Origin: Kingdonia uniflora
Taxonomy: Eukaryota; Streptophyta; Magnoliopsida; Ranunculales; Circaeasteraceae
Direction of reading: 5' to 3'
Assembly (NCBI GenBank): GCA_014058105.1
Contig: JACGCM010000447.1
Location: forward strand, 17,306 to 81,305
DNA length: 64,000 bases
Under the pieces are notes generated by a model that saw only the letters and a list, made by a program, of their open reading frames with translations, was not told the origin of the DNA and made no database searches. A program made the position numbers and the translations under genes. Below, piece by piece: positions 21,330 to 32,140 of the stretch (its first letter is position 1; each line of letters starts with the position of its first letter).

Positions 21330-22480
21330 ATTAATTTTGGTACAGCTTTAGTCGGCGGGTATTCATTGGATTAGGTATAGGTACTCTATCATGCGTACTT
21401 AGATCGTAAGACCCCAAACCGCTCGTGCTAGTTATGATGAAGAGACCTTCCTAATTGTCTGCTAACTTTCCTGCATTAGGTATTTTGTGATATTGGAGGA
21501 TTTCTCTGAGAGCGAGGTCCTTGACTTTGAATTTTCGATGTCGAACGTGCTTGTTATAAGACCGTGATAAAGCAAGCTGATATCTTCCCAGATTGATAAT
21601 GGTTCTTTCGCGTGTCTCTTCGATCATATTCAGGTTGCATGCGATCTAAAATTTGTTTTCTTCATCTGTTATCTCGTGATCGTGTATTGGGTGATGATAC
21701 TGAGTGGGTATTATGGCTTCCGTCCCGTAGGCCAGTAAGAATGGAGTACAACCTATTGCTGTTCTTAGAGTTGTTCGATATGCCCAAAGTACGTGCGGTA
21801 ATTCGTTCACCCAATTCCCCTTTTTGTCATCTAAACACTTCTTGAGTACGTCCACAATCGTTTGATTAGTAATTTTAGCTTGTCCGTTTCCTTGAGGATA
21901 GTAAGGGTTTGACGGGGAATGAATAATATTGTGCTCATTGAGGAGGCGACGACTTTGGAGCCAACGAACTGTGGTCCATTATCGATTTTGATAAGATGTG
22001 GTCTGCCAAACCTAATGATAATGTGCTCCCAGATGAATCTGATGACTTCTTCTTCTCGTGTTCAGCACAATGGGACTGCCTCTACCCATTTAGTGAAGTA
22101 GTCCGTAGCAACCAACAAATGCTTTCGTTTTCCTAGTACTGTAGGAAATTCTCCTACGAGATCGAGAGTCCATCGTCTGAACAGCCAGGTGACTTGGCTT
22201 GAGTGTAGTTCGAGCGCTGGGGCTCGTTTCTTAGGACCGTGACGTTGACAAGCATCACATTTGCGAGCGTACTCGATTGCTTGTGCTTTCATCTTAGGCC
22301 AGAACATTCCTTGCGTTAGAGCTCTATTTGCAAGAGATCGTCCTGCGACATGGGATCCGTATGTGCCTTCGCGTAGATCGTGCAAGAATTGCTGTACCCC
22401 TTTTCTGGATAAGCAGAAGAGGTATGGACCAGTGACTGATATGTTGTAAAGGAGGTTGTCCTGGACTAAATATCTACGGG
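21330..22480 (-). pseudogene. pol: Element A integrase
   Basis: Inserts the cDNA into the chromosome. The zinc-binding part (22385-22270) reads LREGTYGSHVAGRSL then YARKCDACQRHGP, with H and C-x2-C kept. The first catalytic D is in LDLVGEFP, the second in KIDNGPQFVGSK. A frameshift follows, and the segment with NEHNIIHSPSNPYYPQGNGQ continues AKITN. The catalytic glutamate (GNGQAE) is replaced by lysine, while element B keeps it (GQVEITN). The C-terminal part (NELPHVLWAYRTT, FLLAYGTEAI) extends to about 21330 in shifted frames. There is no chromodomain, as expected for Tat. Confidence 0.82.
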
Positions 22481-22489
22481 CATTGTCAA

Positions 22490-23134
22490 TTAATCTCTGC
22501 CGTTCTGTAGGATCCTCCGGAAGTGGGCCATCGGATTTATTGTGAGGTCCAATGTATCTGATGAAAGGCTATCTCCAATCACTTTTGATCTCCTCGTTGC
22601 CCCACTATTAATGGTGTTGGACACGATGGCATTAATGCTGGGGTTAGAAATGACGTCAATTTTTAAATAACGAGCTTCTGATCCAAGGACCCCAGCAAGG
22701 TAAGCGAGTGTATCTGAATATCTATTTTTTCCCCTTGGCAAATGTTCCATAGAAATTGTCTGAAATTTGTTCATTCGTTCGACCACTACAACAGCATAGT
22801 CAATCATTTTCCCATTGGCTTGATAGATACCCGCGTGATGATTAGGGATAAGTAATGAATCGGTGTAGACAGAGAGCTCTGCTGCACCTAGTATGAGTGC
22901 CATGTCCAAGCCATGAATTAGTGCCTCATATTCTGCTACATTGTTGGTTACTTCAAAATTGAGGTGAATAGATTTTTTGAGCCGATCATTGGAAGGAGTA
23001 ATAAGAACGATCCCCACTCCTGATCTGGCTGGTCCGATGGAGCCGTCAGTTAAAAGTCGCCAACCTTTCTTTGTTACCCAATCGGACTTCTCTTCAGACT
23101 GTACTGTGGGTGGTTCATCTTTGTTATCATCCAT
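22490..23134 (-). pseudogene. pol: Element A second (archaeal-type) RNase H
   Basis: Tat-lineage elements carry an additional RNase H of archaeal type between the reverse transcriptase module and integrase. All four acidic positions can be seen: D in RLLTDGSIGP, E in NNVAEYEALIHGLDMA, D in SVYTDSLL, D in NRYSDTLAYLAG. The frame is open for 214 codons, the longest intact module in this element, and ends near 22490 in a degenerate linker toward integrase. Confidence 0.82.
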
Positions 23135-23159
23135 GTCTTCTTCCCAATCAGGATCGTCT

Positions 23160-24572
23160 ACTAGAAAGTCAGCTAGAAAATCTGCTATAGCCTGACCTTT
23201 CTAAGAGTAGCGTAGCCCAAAATGTATGTCGTGTTCTTCGAGTGTTACTGACCATTGCTGAATACGTCGAGATTTTTCGCGTTTAGATAAGATTTCACAG
23301 AGTGGATAGTTCGCCAAGACATGAACAACATGGGCTTGGAAATACTATTTCAATTTCTGCGACGTATAGACGAGAGCCAAAAAAAGCTTCTCGATCTTGG
23401 TGTATCTTATTTCAGCGGGGGTCAGAGTCTTGCTGATAAAATAGACTGGTTTCTTGGTCTTTTTACCGAGTCGGAGGAGGACGGAGCTGAGAGAAGTATC
23501 TGTGATGGCTAAGTATACTATTAGTTCTTCTCCATCCGCTGGTGTGCTCCTAACTGGTGGTTTACCCAAATGTTGTTTGAGTTCGAGGAAAGCGGCTTCG
23601 CATTTATCTGTCTACTCGATCTCGGGATCCTTCTTTGATTCTCCCCGCGATGTACTTGGTTTTAGCAGATTAAATAGAGGTCGGCATCTGGCTGATGATT
23701 TGGACACAAATATGTTAAGTGCTACGATCTTCCCGAGTAGTTTTTGAACATCCTTTTTTGTATTTGGTGAAGGCATAGCTAAGAGAACACGTATGCGTGA
23801 TGGATCAGCTTCAATTCCTCGTTTGCTGATGATGTGGCCCAAGAATTTTCTGGATTGTACTCCGAACTGGTATTTGTCAGGATTTAAATGCATTTTGTAA
23901 GCTTGCAAAATCTGTTCGTAAATCTGCCAGATGGACTTCTTTCTTGAGACTCTTTCAAAGCATGTCGTCGATGTAAACCTCAATTGTTTTACCTAGTTGA
24001 TCTTTGAGCATTTGCGTCATCAATCTCTGATAGGTAGCGCCAGCATTTTTCAGGCCGAAAGGCATGACCTTATAGCAATAAAGGCCTTGTTCGGTGATGA
24101 ACACAGTCTTGTCTTGATCTTCAGGGAAAAGTGGTATCTGATTATACCCTGATGCAGCATCCATCATAGAGAGGAGTTCGTGTCCTGCTGTTGAATTGAG
24201 CAGATGGTTGATGATTGGAAGTGGAAAGCTATCTTTTGGAGTGTGTTAATTGAGATCCGTGAAATTGACGCAGATTCTGATCTTGTCATTTTTCTTTGGG
24301 ACTGCGACAATGTTCAAGATCCAGTCCGGGTAAATAGTTTTGCGGATAAAACCGACCTCAATCAATTTGTCGATCTTTTTGTTTACTTCGTCTCGTATTT
24401 TTGGTGCTAGAGTTAGTTGCTTCTGTTTAAACGATTCTGCCTTCCCTTTCAACTCTAGCTTGTGGCACGCCATGGCTGGATCGATCCCTGGCATTTTATG
24501 GAACATCCACGCAAAAACATTATGGTTATCCGAAAGGAATTGTATGAGACTTGAGCGTTCCTCCATGCTCAA
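23160..24572 (-). pseudogene. pol: Element A reverse transcriptase and first RNase H
   Basis: 24572-24246 holds the N-terminal part (FAWMFHKMPGIDPAMACHKL, KKIDKLIEVGFIRKTIYPDW). 24167-23955 holds MDAASGYNQIPLFPEDQDK, YKVMPFGLKNAGATYQRLM and the catalytic YIDDML. A frame change leads to 23983-23612 (GHIISKRGIEADPSRI). RNase H follows at 23569-23345 (YLAITDTSLSSVLLR, KPVYFISKTLTPAE RYTKIEK-like). The catalytic DD pair is intact. At least three frameshifts or stops interrupt the module. VPKKNDKIRICVNFTDLN retains the family pattern, with D to N in the VDF block. Confidence 0.85.
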
Positions 24573-24767
24573 GAGGGTCCCGATGTGAGTTCCTCTTTGT
24601 GTGCTGCTGATCTCAATATATTCTGTTGGTTCGGCGCTTAGTAACTGATGTTCTGCTGGTACTGAATGCTGTAATTGCTATGCTAGAGCTGCCATAGCTG
24701 GCTCAATTTTAATAGTATTATCGCAAGCTCGAGCTAATTTTTGGCTGTCTTTGATTTCGTAGATCCC

Positions 24768-25439
24768 TCATTTCCAGTCAAACACTAGTACTTGATGATA
24801 TGTGGAGGGAATAACTTTAATGTTATGCAACCATGGTCGTCCCAGGATGTCCAGGTAACGAGATTTTGTATTGATGACGTAAAACACTACGTCAAGTGTG
24901 ACTGGTCCAGCCGTGATGAGAAGTGTAATTTTTCCCACCCGTTCTTCCATGGAACCGTTGAATCCAGAGACGTTGATGTCACTTGGCTCGACCTTGTCCG
25001 CTAAACCCATTTGGTTGATCGTGCTCTGGAATAGTAGTTCGATACTGCTGCCGATGTCTACCATCATTGTATGTAAAACTATGTTCTTCATTTTTATCAT
25101 GATGACGAGAGCATCGTGATGCGGGAAGTTGACGTGACGTACGTCACATTCTTCGAAAGAAATCCCAGATCGTCGGTTGCTAGATTCTGGCAATAAATGA
25201 GCTTCTTTATCTACCATTGTCAGATCATGGCATTGTCCAACGCGCCTGCGCTTGGATCTGTTCGAGTGGCTGACTGTCTGAGTCTCGATAAAGTACAAAT
25301 ATTTTTCCTCATTTGCTTCGTCAGTCTGGACGACCATGATTTTAGTTTTGTAGCTGCCATCTTTGTAACTTTTTATTTCCACAATATATTCGAGCATCCA
25401 ACCATGCGAAAATATACTCAAGAGGAGAAATTTCAACAC
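24768..25439 (-). pseudogene. pol: Element A protease
   Basis: An aspartic protease that processes the Gag-Pol polyprotein. The frame is open for 223 codons (IEKSYKDGSYKT-like leader, YLYFIETQTVSHSNRSK, RHVNFPHHDALVIMIK). The active site is MMVDIGSSIELLF: the catalytic DTG is now DIG, whereas element B keeps DTG at the same place. The C-terminal motif ILGRPWLHNIKVIPSTYHQ is the family's usual protease end. A CHHC-type zinc motif (CIHHKIHHHDTEQC, 25445-25487) lies just before it, linking it to gag. Confidence 0.82.
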
Positions 25440-26824
25440 GAAACACTGTTCAGTGTCATGATGGTGGATCTTATGGTGAATGCAGTACGCTTCCCTGGTA
25501 TGGGTTGAAGAGTATTTGCATTTTTGAAGAGTTCATCCTTTTGCAGTAGCAGATATATGTTTGCAATAGTAGTTGCCAGCTGTGGTAAGCGCAAAAATGG
25601 TCTCTTTTGTCCTTGGCGTGTTCGATCATCATAGGACTTGAAACGTTTCTTATCACCTCTGCAGTCTTTATTGCTGTTACGAGTACGTTCCCCGGTATGA
25701 TCGTTGGTGGATTGAGCGATGCGCTGAGGTTTTTGTTTCTCAATTGTCAGTCTTTCGAGGTCGATGAAATTGTTGACCTTTTCCATCATATCCTCTACTG
25801 TCAGCGGCTTGTTGAGGATCAGATGTTCCTTGACTCGTCCATCTATGAGTAGCGCATTGGTGAAAGCGGAGATTGTGATCTTTTTGTCAAGGTTATCGAG
25901 CTTTCGAGCTAGCTCGAAATTTTTTAAGGTAAATATCTCCAATCTTTCTCCTGGTGCCTGCTTGAGACTAAACAAAGAGTAAAGACTTTCCTCCTTGTCT
26001 TTATTATATGAATAGTTCTTGACGAATAGTTCGCGATGTTGCTTAAAGGTAAAGATAGATCCTTCATCGAGTGAGTGAAACCATCGTAGAGGCTCGCCTT
26101 TTAAGCTGGTCGGTAATAGACGGCAGAGGATGTGGTTAGTGAAGGAATACAGTCCCAAGGAATCTTGAAACTCTTGGACATGTTCCACAGGATCCCCCTC
26201 TTTGTATTTCTGAATCGTTGGAGTACGAAAACTGGTTGGTACTTCTTCGTCTAGCAATTCTTGTGCGAGCGGACTCTTCAACAATCTTGCATAGTTGCTC
26301 ATTCCTGTGAGTATTTGAGTGTCTAAGAGCTCATTGATGCGTTTGTCCACCTGTTTTGGAGTCAGATATTGCAGAGACGTGACAACTCGTCTTGTTGTTG
26401 GTCCTCTTGCAGGATTGTGCTCTCATGTTGCTTTTCCCATGCGGTCATAGACTGAAACTCGAGGTTTTTCTCTGTTTTACTCCTCTTGTGGCTGTAGATC
26501 TTTTACCACTCCAGAGGGTAATGGTGGATTGATGTGACTCTGAGGTAGGACTGGTTCTTGCTGAATTTGAGGAAGCGCAGTATTTCTGCCTTGATGTTCT
26601 AGGCGATCATGGACTGATATCCTCGATGCGGCGGGCAGAACGTTCTGCTGTCCCGGATTTGTCGTTATTTAAGCTTGGAGTCTCCTGATCGTGTCCTGCA
26701 TGCTGGTGAGCTATTTCTCCAGCTCTACTCGTCGCTCGGTTTCTACCTGCACAGTTGTTCGCAGATCCGTCACTCCTTCAGCAGCGTCAGGCAGAGCGTG
26801 GTGTGATTTGCCTTGATTTGCCAT
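25433..26824 (-). pseudogene. gag: Element A gag
   Basis: Structural protein of the particle. The start MANQGKSHHALPDAAEG at 26824 lies 76 nt inside the LTR. The first 150 codons contain at least four stops (the first at 26713-26711). From 26350 the frame is open: KYKEGDPVEHVQEFQDSLGL, LKGEPLRWFHSLDEGSI and FVKNYSYNKDKEESLYSLFS, the Retrotrans_gag core. A basic tail (RGDKKRFKSYDD) leads to a frameshift before the CHHC motif at 25487-25445. Element B has the same protein at 32141-33480. Confidence 0.82.
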
Positions 26825-26880
26825 CTTTCAAAGATAAATGCGGTGAAAACTGGATTGGAGAGCGCTGAGTGTAATCTTCG

Positions 26881-26900
26881 TTCCCACAGATGGCGCCAAA
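26881..26900 (-). promoter_or_regulatory. Primer binding site of element A
   Basis: On the minus strand TTTGGCGCCATCTGTGGGAA follows the LTR end (ATTACA). TGGCGCC-type sites are usual for the Tat and Athila lineages. Confidence 0.8.
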
Positions 26901-27677
26901 TGTAATAGCTTATTTTTGTATTGTACGAAGATAGCGCTTTACACCTTTGAAATCTAGTATGTTTAGTTATGAACAGAAAACAAACAACACTTGATTTAGC
27001 GTAGAAATCCCTTGAATGGGTTAAAAACTCCAACCTCTCCAGAGAATTTTAGAAAGAGAGAGAAGTATATTTAGACTGCTAGTTATTACAAAGAGAGAGA
27101 GAGAGAGAGAGAGAGAGATGTAGAAATGATCTCTTAGAGGTTCTCAAGCAGCCTCCCTAATTCGTTGCTATCTAGTCTTATTTGTAGGTCTTATAATATG
27201 ACCGTTGGTTACATTGATGAGGAACGATACAATATCGGGTTTTGATGAGTCTTCATGGTGGTCTTTTATAACGTCTTGATACTTGTTGCTCTGTAACGGA
27301 TCTATTAACATTCTTTAGCTATGGCTTCAGACCGTTGGGAAGATATGATCTCTTGTGATGCTCGTGTGTATACGACCTCTTGACAAGTGGAGGAATATCT
27401 TTTATAGCGCGAAGTCGAGGATGCTTTGATATCTCCGAACTGTTGATGAAGATATGATCTCTAATAGTGTTCGCGTGTATTCGAACTATTGATAGATATC
27501 TGAGTATTTTCTGTAGTGCGATGTTATTGGATGCTTTGTCATCCCCGAGCTGTAGATGAGGAAGTCTATATTACGATCTCCTTGCTTTTAGTCCTTTATT
27601 GGTTATCAGTATGTTTACTCGAGCTATGTGAGTTCGAATATCGGGCTCAGTACAGGGATTAGAAATAAGCCCTCACA
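26901..27677 (-). repeat. 5' LTR of element A (777 bp)
   Basis: Direct copy of 13219-13955, with the same TGTAATAGC and CCTCACA termini. It contains an AG dinucleotide run (27092-27118) that is shorter in the other LTR. The TATA box of the partner LTR (TATAAATAAG on the minus strand) is changed to TACAAATAAG at about 27179-27188. Confidence 0.92.
27092..27118 (+). repeat. AG dinucleotide microsatellite
   Basis: About 13 AG units within the 5' LTR of element A; the other LTR has only AAAGAGAGG here. Confidence 0.9.
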
Positions 27678-27921
27678 TAAATGACAATATCATTTACAAG
27701 TAATATTCACCATATGACTAGTACATACAAAAGCTGACCATAAGCAATCTCTAGCTAAGTATATCGACCAGATATACTTGCAAGTCTTGAAGCTTATGCT
27801 TAGTTAATATAAGCCAATTTTTATTTGCCCAGTGAAAGTAAATTTTATTGAAGAAAGAAAAAAAGGATATGCGTGGAAACACAAAACCAGAAAATATCAA
27901 GCACATAAGTGAGCTCCAAAG

Positions 27922-28600
27922 ATGAAACCCATTAGAAATAAACCTAAGTATAGACCTTCTAAGCTAGCTAAGAAGGCATACCCCAGAACTTGTTCCTTGG
28001 GCCAACTTGAATTACCTTGCCCTCTTCACAGTTTTGTGCCCAAAAGACCACGGCAGGTAATGCTATTACGTACAGAGATGTTTTGCTTCAAACTCCTAAT
28101 GAGAGCGGCAAAGTCAACTAGAACTTGTTCGAAAATTTTAGATACACCAATGTCTTTGCAGACCTTTAAGACTCCTTCCTAAGAGGCAGAGATTCACCAT
28201 AACACCTATAAGATTTCTTCCTAACCCCTTGTGTTTGACTCTATTCGCAGGGATTGGGGCAATGGTTGACTTGTGAAAGTTGTTGTTGCTGCCCATAATG
28301 CTTTGTGTTTTAGGAGAAAGGATGTTTGCAGCTAGCAAAGTATTTAGCTTTAAAGAATTTTTGTAATAAAAGCATCTGGTTCTGTAAGGAACTTCCAGGT
28401 ATACTTGCCTAATTAGGCAACATTTTGGTAGTAGTGATCCCTGATGTTTAGGACGCTCCTCGTTCAGGGGCAGAGATTTCGCCCCAAGTTGTAAGAAGTG
28501 CTTTAGTGTTTCCAGTGTTGTTTATCCCCACCAGAAATCCATATTAAGGGTATTCAGCTTATGAAGAATATGTTTTGGCAGAAGAGCACTGAACATTTGG
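27922..28600 (-). pseudogene. Minus-strand LINE remnant (post-RT region)
   Basis: Read on the minus strand: MFSALLPKHILHKLNTLNMD then FWWG at about 28600-28525, then QNQMLLLQKFFKAKYFASC at about 28395-28330, and CYGESLPLRKES further down. These follow the order of plant LINE ORF2 after the reverse transcriptase (FWWG, FKAKYF, WRIGDG). Stops and frame changes throughout. I see no clear ends or target duplications. Confidence 0.55.
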
Positions 28601-28650
28601 TAAGTATAGGTATAGCAGAAGGAGAAAAAGTTCGGTCCTAAGCGCTTCGA

Positions 28651-29257
28651 ACCAAACTCTGTCCTAAGCGCTTCTCCATGAGACTTGTGTCCATTTTAAC
28701 TCATGTAGTTAACCACAGTTAACCTCTATCATTAAGATCCTCCAAATTCCTTTAATCATGGAGATTTATATAATCATCCCTTAATTAGCTACACAGTTTC
28801 CTATTTTGAAAAAAACTCTCTCTAATATTTTTACAAAAATAGTTAACAAAATAAATTAATCAAACTAAAATCCATAAAATCTACCAAAAATATTTTACCT
28901 AGAAAAATATCACAAAGTACGAAGATCATTTGTCGGATATTGATGCAAAATTTCATGGAGACTTTATATTATTTTTTCTCTCTTTTTTTTGTTTTTTTTT
29001 TTGTAATGAGAATAGATTAGATTTCCCTCCTCTTTTTTTCTTTTTCGGAGAGAGAATATTTTTGTAGGAGTTTTTTTTGTCTCTGCGTGGGATATATTAC
29101 TAGGTAAAATATTTGTGTATGTAATTAAGGGATGAGTAAATGATTCTCCATGATTAAAAGAATTTGGAAGATCTTAATGATAGAGTTTAACTATGGTTAA
29201 CTACATAAGTTAAATAGACACATGTATCATGGAGAAGCGCCTAGGACGGAGTTTGGT
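28651..29257. mobile_element. Foldback / long-TIR MITE (about 607 bp)
   Basis: Left ACCAAACTCTGTCCTAAGCG at 28651 and the right end at 29257, reverse-complemented ACCAAACTCCGTCCTAGGCG, start an inverted repeat of about 145 bp (left 28651-28795, right 29116-29257). The inverted match resumes further in (TATTTTACCTAG on the left near 28892, on the right near 29095), so the arms are longer with an internal deletion. There is no reading frame inside. A 31-base stretch outside the left end repeats CCTAAGCGCTTC. I could not find a convincing target duplication; long arms suggest a Mutator-like or foldback origin. Confidence 0.7.
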
Positions 29258-29259
29258 CT

Positions 29260-29884
29260 TGTAATGGCCAAATTCCGTAAGCTCGAAATGGCTTGGAATT
29301 CGCTATCACACCAATTAACCTGTAATAATATTTTAATGGGAAGTAAGAAATAAAATATGTGATTTTAGCGTGGAAAATCTCTGAATAGGTAAAAAACCAC
29401 GACCTCGTGTGGAGAATTTTTGCTGAAAGTATATTTATTGCTTGAGGCGGATATCTTATTACAAGTGATCTCTAAAAATAGAAATGCTTGAATATTGTAA
29501 CTAAGAAGTTTTGATGATTATCGAGAATCTAAAATAAATAGTTTCAAGATGATCTCTTGCATAATTTTTCTGGTCATTGTCTCTTTTGGAACTTTTTCTT
29601 TATATAGGCTTTCTCTGTAGCTATTCATTATGCTGAAGCGCGTTTTCCAAACAATGTGGTTAGTGGCGGTTGACCGAATAACTGACGAGTTCGCAGAAGA
29701 CATGTATCTTTGACTGGATAAGGTTTTTCGGTTTAAGTTCGGCCCACGTTTTTAATCAGTTCATGGGGTAGGTTGGAATGTTGATTGGGGAAATGTGTTA
29801 AAAATGCGTGAGTCTGAGATGAAGGTAATTCAAACTAGGTGAGCTCGACTTTGGGTGAGATCGAGGGATATGTCCTGATAGACA
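29260..29884 (-). repeat. Probable solo LTR or LTR remnant
   Basis: The piece begins TGTAATGGCC and ends near GATAGACA. It contains TTTAGCGTGGAAAATCTCTG and AAAAAACCACGACC, the same terminal motif block as in the element A LTR (13308-13350), in the same orientation. This is the conserved LTR 3' region read on the minus strand. No partner LTR, no internal coding DNA and no clear 5-bp duplication were found. Confidence 0.4.
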
Positions 29885-30989
29885 TGTAATATTTACGTGT
29901 ACAACTCCTAAATTTATATCTACATAGTTATTTATTAAATAAATGTGACACTAATAGTGTTTTTGTTTATATTTACAGAAATCGGTCACAAGATAAACAA
30001 GTTGTACATTTTTCTGATTTTTAACAAAGAACAAGGGTGATGCACTCCAACAATGATTCTCATTTGAAGTTGTCAACCAAAGACCCATTCATGGAAGCCC
30101 ATTGAAGAGAATTAAATATAAATATTATTCTCATGATTTGTAATATATATGCATGATTTTAGGCATTGTTTAGGGAATTTTATATTAATGGTGATATTTT
30201 GTAACCCTTCCTATACTCTATAAATAGGAGGGGAATCCCACCCATGAGAGATCATCTTGGAGAGTATAAATCAAAGTTCATAGGAATAAAAGTTATTCTT
30301 TATCTTGTTCTTGTCTTTTAATTTTATCGTAGTAATAGTAGTATGACAATGATCAAAGGGATGAGTAACTAATCTTCTTAGCCAAGGCTAGAGGAAGCTT
30401 CACCCAATGTAGCCTTAGTGTAGATTATGTAACATAGTTAGAGTAATTACTTTCTCTTTATCTCGGAATATTGCATATTCGTATTCCTTCGTCCTATACT
30501 TGACCATAGCTAGAATTAAGAAGAATAATGAATCTATGTTACCATCTTGTTGGACCATAACAAGATAGGTTAGGAACATGGAGAAGATAACATAATCCAT
30601 ACTTATCAACCGGACCATGGTTGAGTAAGTTGGTTTATGGGTAGTTCCCAATTACTAAATCTCTTGTATCTTTTAATATATTGCATATACCCGACCAAGG
30701 ATATGCGATACGGGAACTCGTAATTTACTTTAATTATTTATGTTATCTAACGGTTAAAAAGGGTGGAATGGAATCGATGCCTTGGTTTCTACTCCAATTT
30801 ATCTTGTAATTTGTTTCGTTCTTCTTTTTATTTCAAAACCTACACAAACTCGTTGTTATTGGATAAAACTAGTAGCTCGAAGTATAATACGTACCACAAT
30901 TCTCTAGGGATACGACCCCGCTTACCCTTGTACTTAACGGTACACTGTGCACTTACAGGTCTTTTAAGACGTCGGTTCATAATCAATCA
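29885..30989 (+). repeat. 5' LTR of Gypsy element E
   Basis: The segment starts TGTAATATTTACGTG and has a promoter-like CTCTATAAATAGGAGG near 30214. It ends with AGGGATACGACCCCGCTTAC, TGTGCACTTACAGG and GACGTCGGTTCATAATCA, the 3' end block of Athila/Tat-type plant LTRs. A primer binding site follows directly. The left boundary is less certain than the right. The partner LTR is not in the window. Confidence 0.6.
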
Positions 30990-30995
30990 AGATTT

Positions 30996-31013
30996 TGGCC
31001 CCGTTGCCGGGGA
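30996..31013 (+). promoter_or_regulatory. Primer binding site of element E
   Basis: TGGCCCCGTTGCCGGGGA differs by one base from TGGCGCCGTTGCCGGGGA, the tRNA-Asp-type site typical of Athila and related Gypsy elements. Confidence 0.75.
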
Positions 31014-31676
31014 CTTTAAATGTGCGTTTTATTTGAGTAGTTAGTTTTAAGCTGATTTTTCTTCATTTATCTTTCTTCTATCTTTCTTATTTCTCATCCC
31101 TTTTTATTTTTTCCCCTACTCCTATTTCTTTTATCCTTTCATTTGTGATCTGCTAATACTTGCTAATACTTGGAACCAATAGTAATTGTTGCTTGGTGGT
31201 CGAGTGCACGTGGGTCAACATTGGGTTAGACTTAAGTGTAAAGCTGAATCGTTTAGCAATTGTTTAATCGAGAATTTTTTTGTGGGCCTTAATTCTTATC
31301 TTGATTAGATTATTTTATCTCCACCCAAATCTTACTTTACTAAGAAATGCTTAACTTTGAGGTGCTTGAAAAAAAAAAACCATTTTTTGCTGTGGGTCCA
31401 ATGAACTTGAGTACGAGTTGCTTACGAGATTTAGCACCTGTTTTTAACGAGCTTTGGTTTACCTAGTGTTTACAAGTTAGTTTAACAAGTAAAGAAAAGC
31501 TTAACTTTGAGGTGCTTGATTTTAAAATGGTTGTGGGTCCAAAGAACTTGTAGGTTTATCACCAAGCCTCATTTTGTTTAATATTTGATCACTTGGTTTT
31601 GAACTTAAAGTTTTACCAGTGAGCACAAACTTGGGCAGAAACTTTAGTACGAGCTTTGTTTTTTTTTTTTTACTCG
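31014..31676 (+). other. Untranslated leader of element E with a duplicated block
   Basis: No reading frame of note. CTTAACTTTGAGGTGCTTGA followed by TGTGGGTCCAATGAACTTG-like sequence occurs at about 31349-31415 and again at 31500-31553. Such leaders are usual between the primer site and gag in this group. Element B interrupts it at 31677-31681. Confidence 0.5.
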
Positions 31677-31681
31677 AGCAC

Positions 31682-32040
31682 TGTAAGGGTTTATTTATAA
31701 TCCTCGTACTAAGTCTGATATTCGAGCTCATATAGTTTGAGTAAACACACTGATAACCAACTAAGGATTGAGGGCAAGCAGATTGCAATGCAGACTTCCT
31801 CATCTACAGTTCAAGGATATTGAAGCAGCCAGTAATATCGCATTGCAGGAGATACTAAGATATCCATCTACAGTTCGAACATCGTTAGAGTTCGTATCTT
31901 CACCAACAGTTCAAAGTTACAGCTAAGGTCATCAAGAGATCTGTTATAAGATCAACAATTATCGGATAGCAAGACGTTACAAAAGACCTCATAAACGACT
32001 CATCAAAACCTAATATTGTAACGTTCCTCATTAAAGCAAA
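31682..32040 (+). repeat. Truncated 5' LTR of element B
   Basis: Begins TGTAAGGGTTTATTTATAAT, matches the two 3' LTR pieces and the reverse of the element A LTR, and stops after CATTAAAGCA. The TATA box, the R-U5 end and the primer binding site are missing. Confidence 0.85.
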
Positions 32041-32140
32041 TTAAGAAAAATTAAGAAAAAATTACCTTGATATTCATTTTTCGATCCAGCATTCATATTC
32101 ATTTTTCTTTTTTAAAGGATGGAAAATTAAGAAAAATTAC
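32041..32140 (+). other. Deletion junction with A/T-rich filler
   Basis: TTAAGAAAAATTA is repeated three times and ATTCATTTTTC twice between the broken LTR and gag. The filler replaces about 350-400 bp of LTR and leader, as judged from element A. Template-switching end joining typically leaves such short repeated filler. Confidence 0.55.

Larger units (their letters stand above)
13214..27682 (-). mobile_element. Element A: complete Tat-lineage Ty3/Gypsy element
   Basis: Body 13219-27677 (14.46 kb), with an exact 5-bp target duplication TAAAT at 13214-13218 and 27678-27682. The order on the minus strand is 5' LTR (27677-26901), primer binding site, gag, protease, reverse transcriptase, RNase H, a second archaeal-type RNase H, integrase, a tandem array, a 5-kb region holding antisense genes, polypurine tract, 3' LTR. 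The dual RNase H, the long 3' region and antisense ORFs are known features of the Tat lineage (Ogre, Retand and Grande are relatives). All frames are interrupted. The same family is present as element B in opposite orientation. Confidence 0.92.

Noticed and set aside
27922..28182. Plus-strand 86-codon open frame (MKPIRNKPKYRPSKL)
   Set aside because: It is the complement of a minus-strand LINE remnant, which shows family motifs on the other strand.
30763..31044. 93-codon open frame in the LTR of element E
   Set aside because: It spans the LTR end and the primer binding site and shows no protein similarity.
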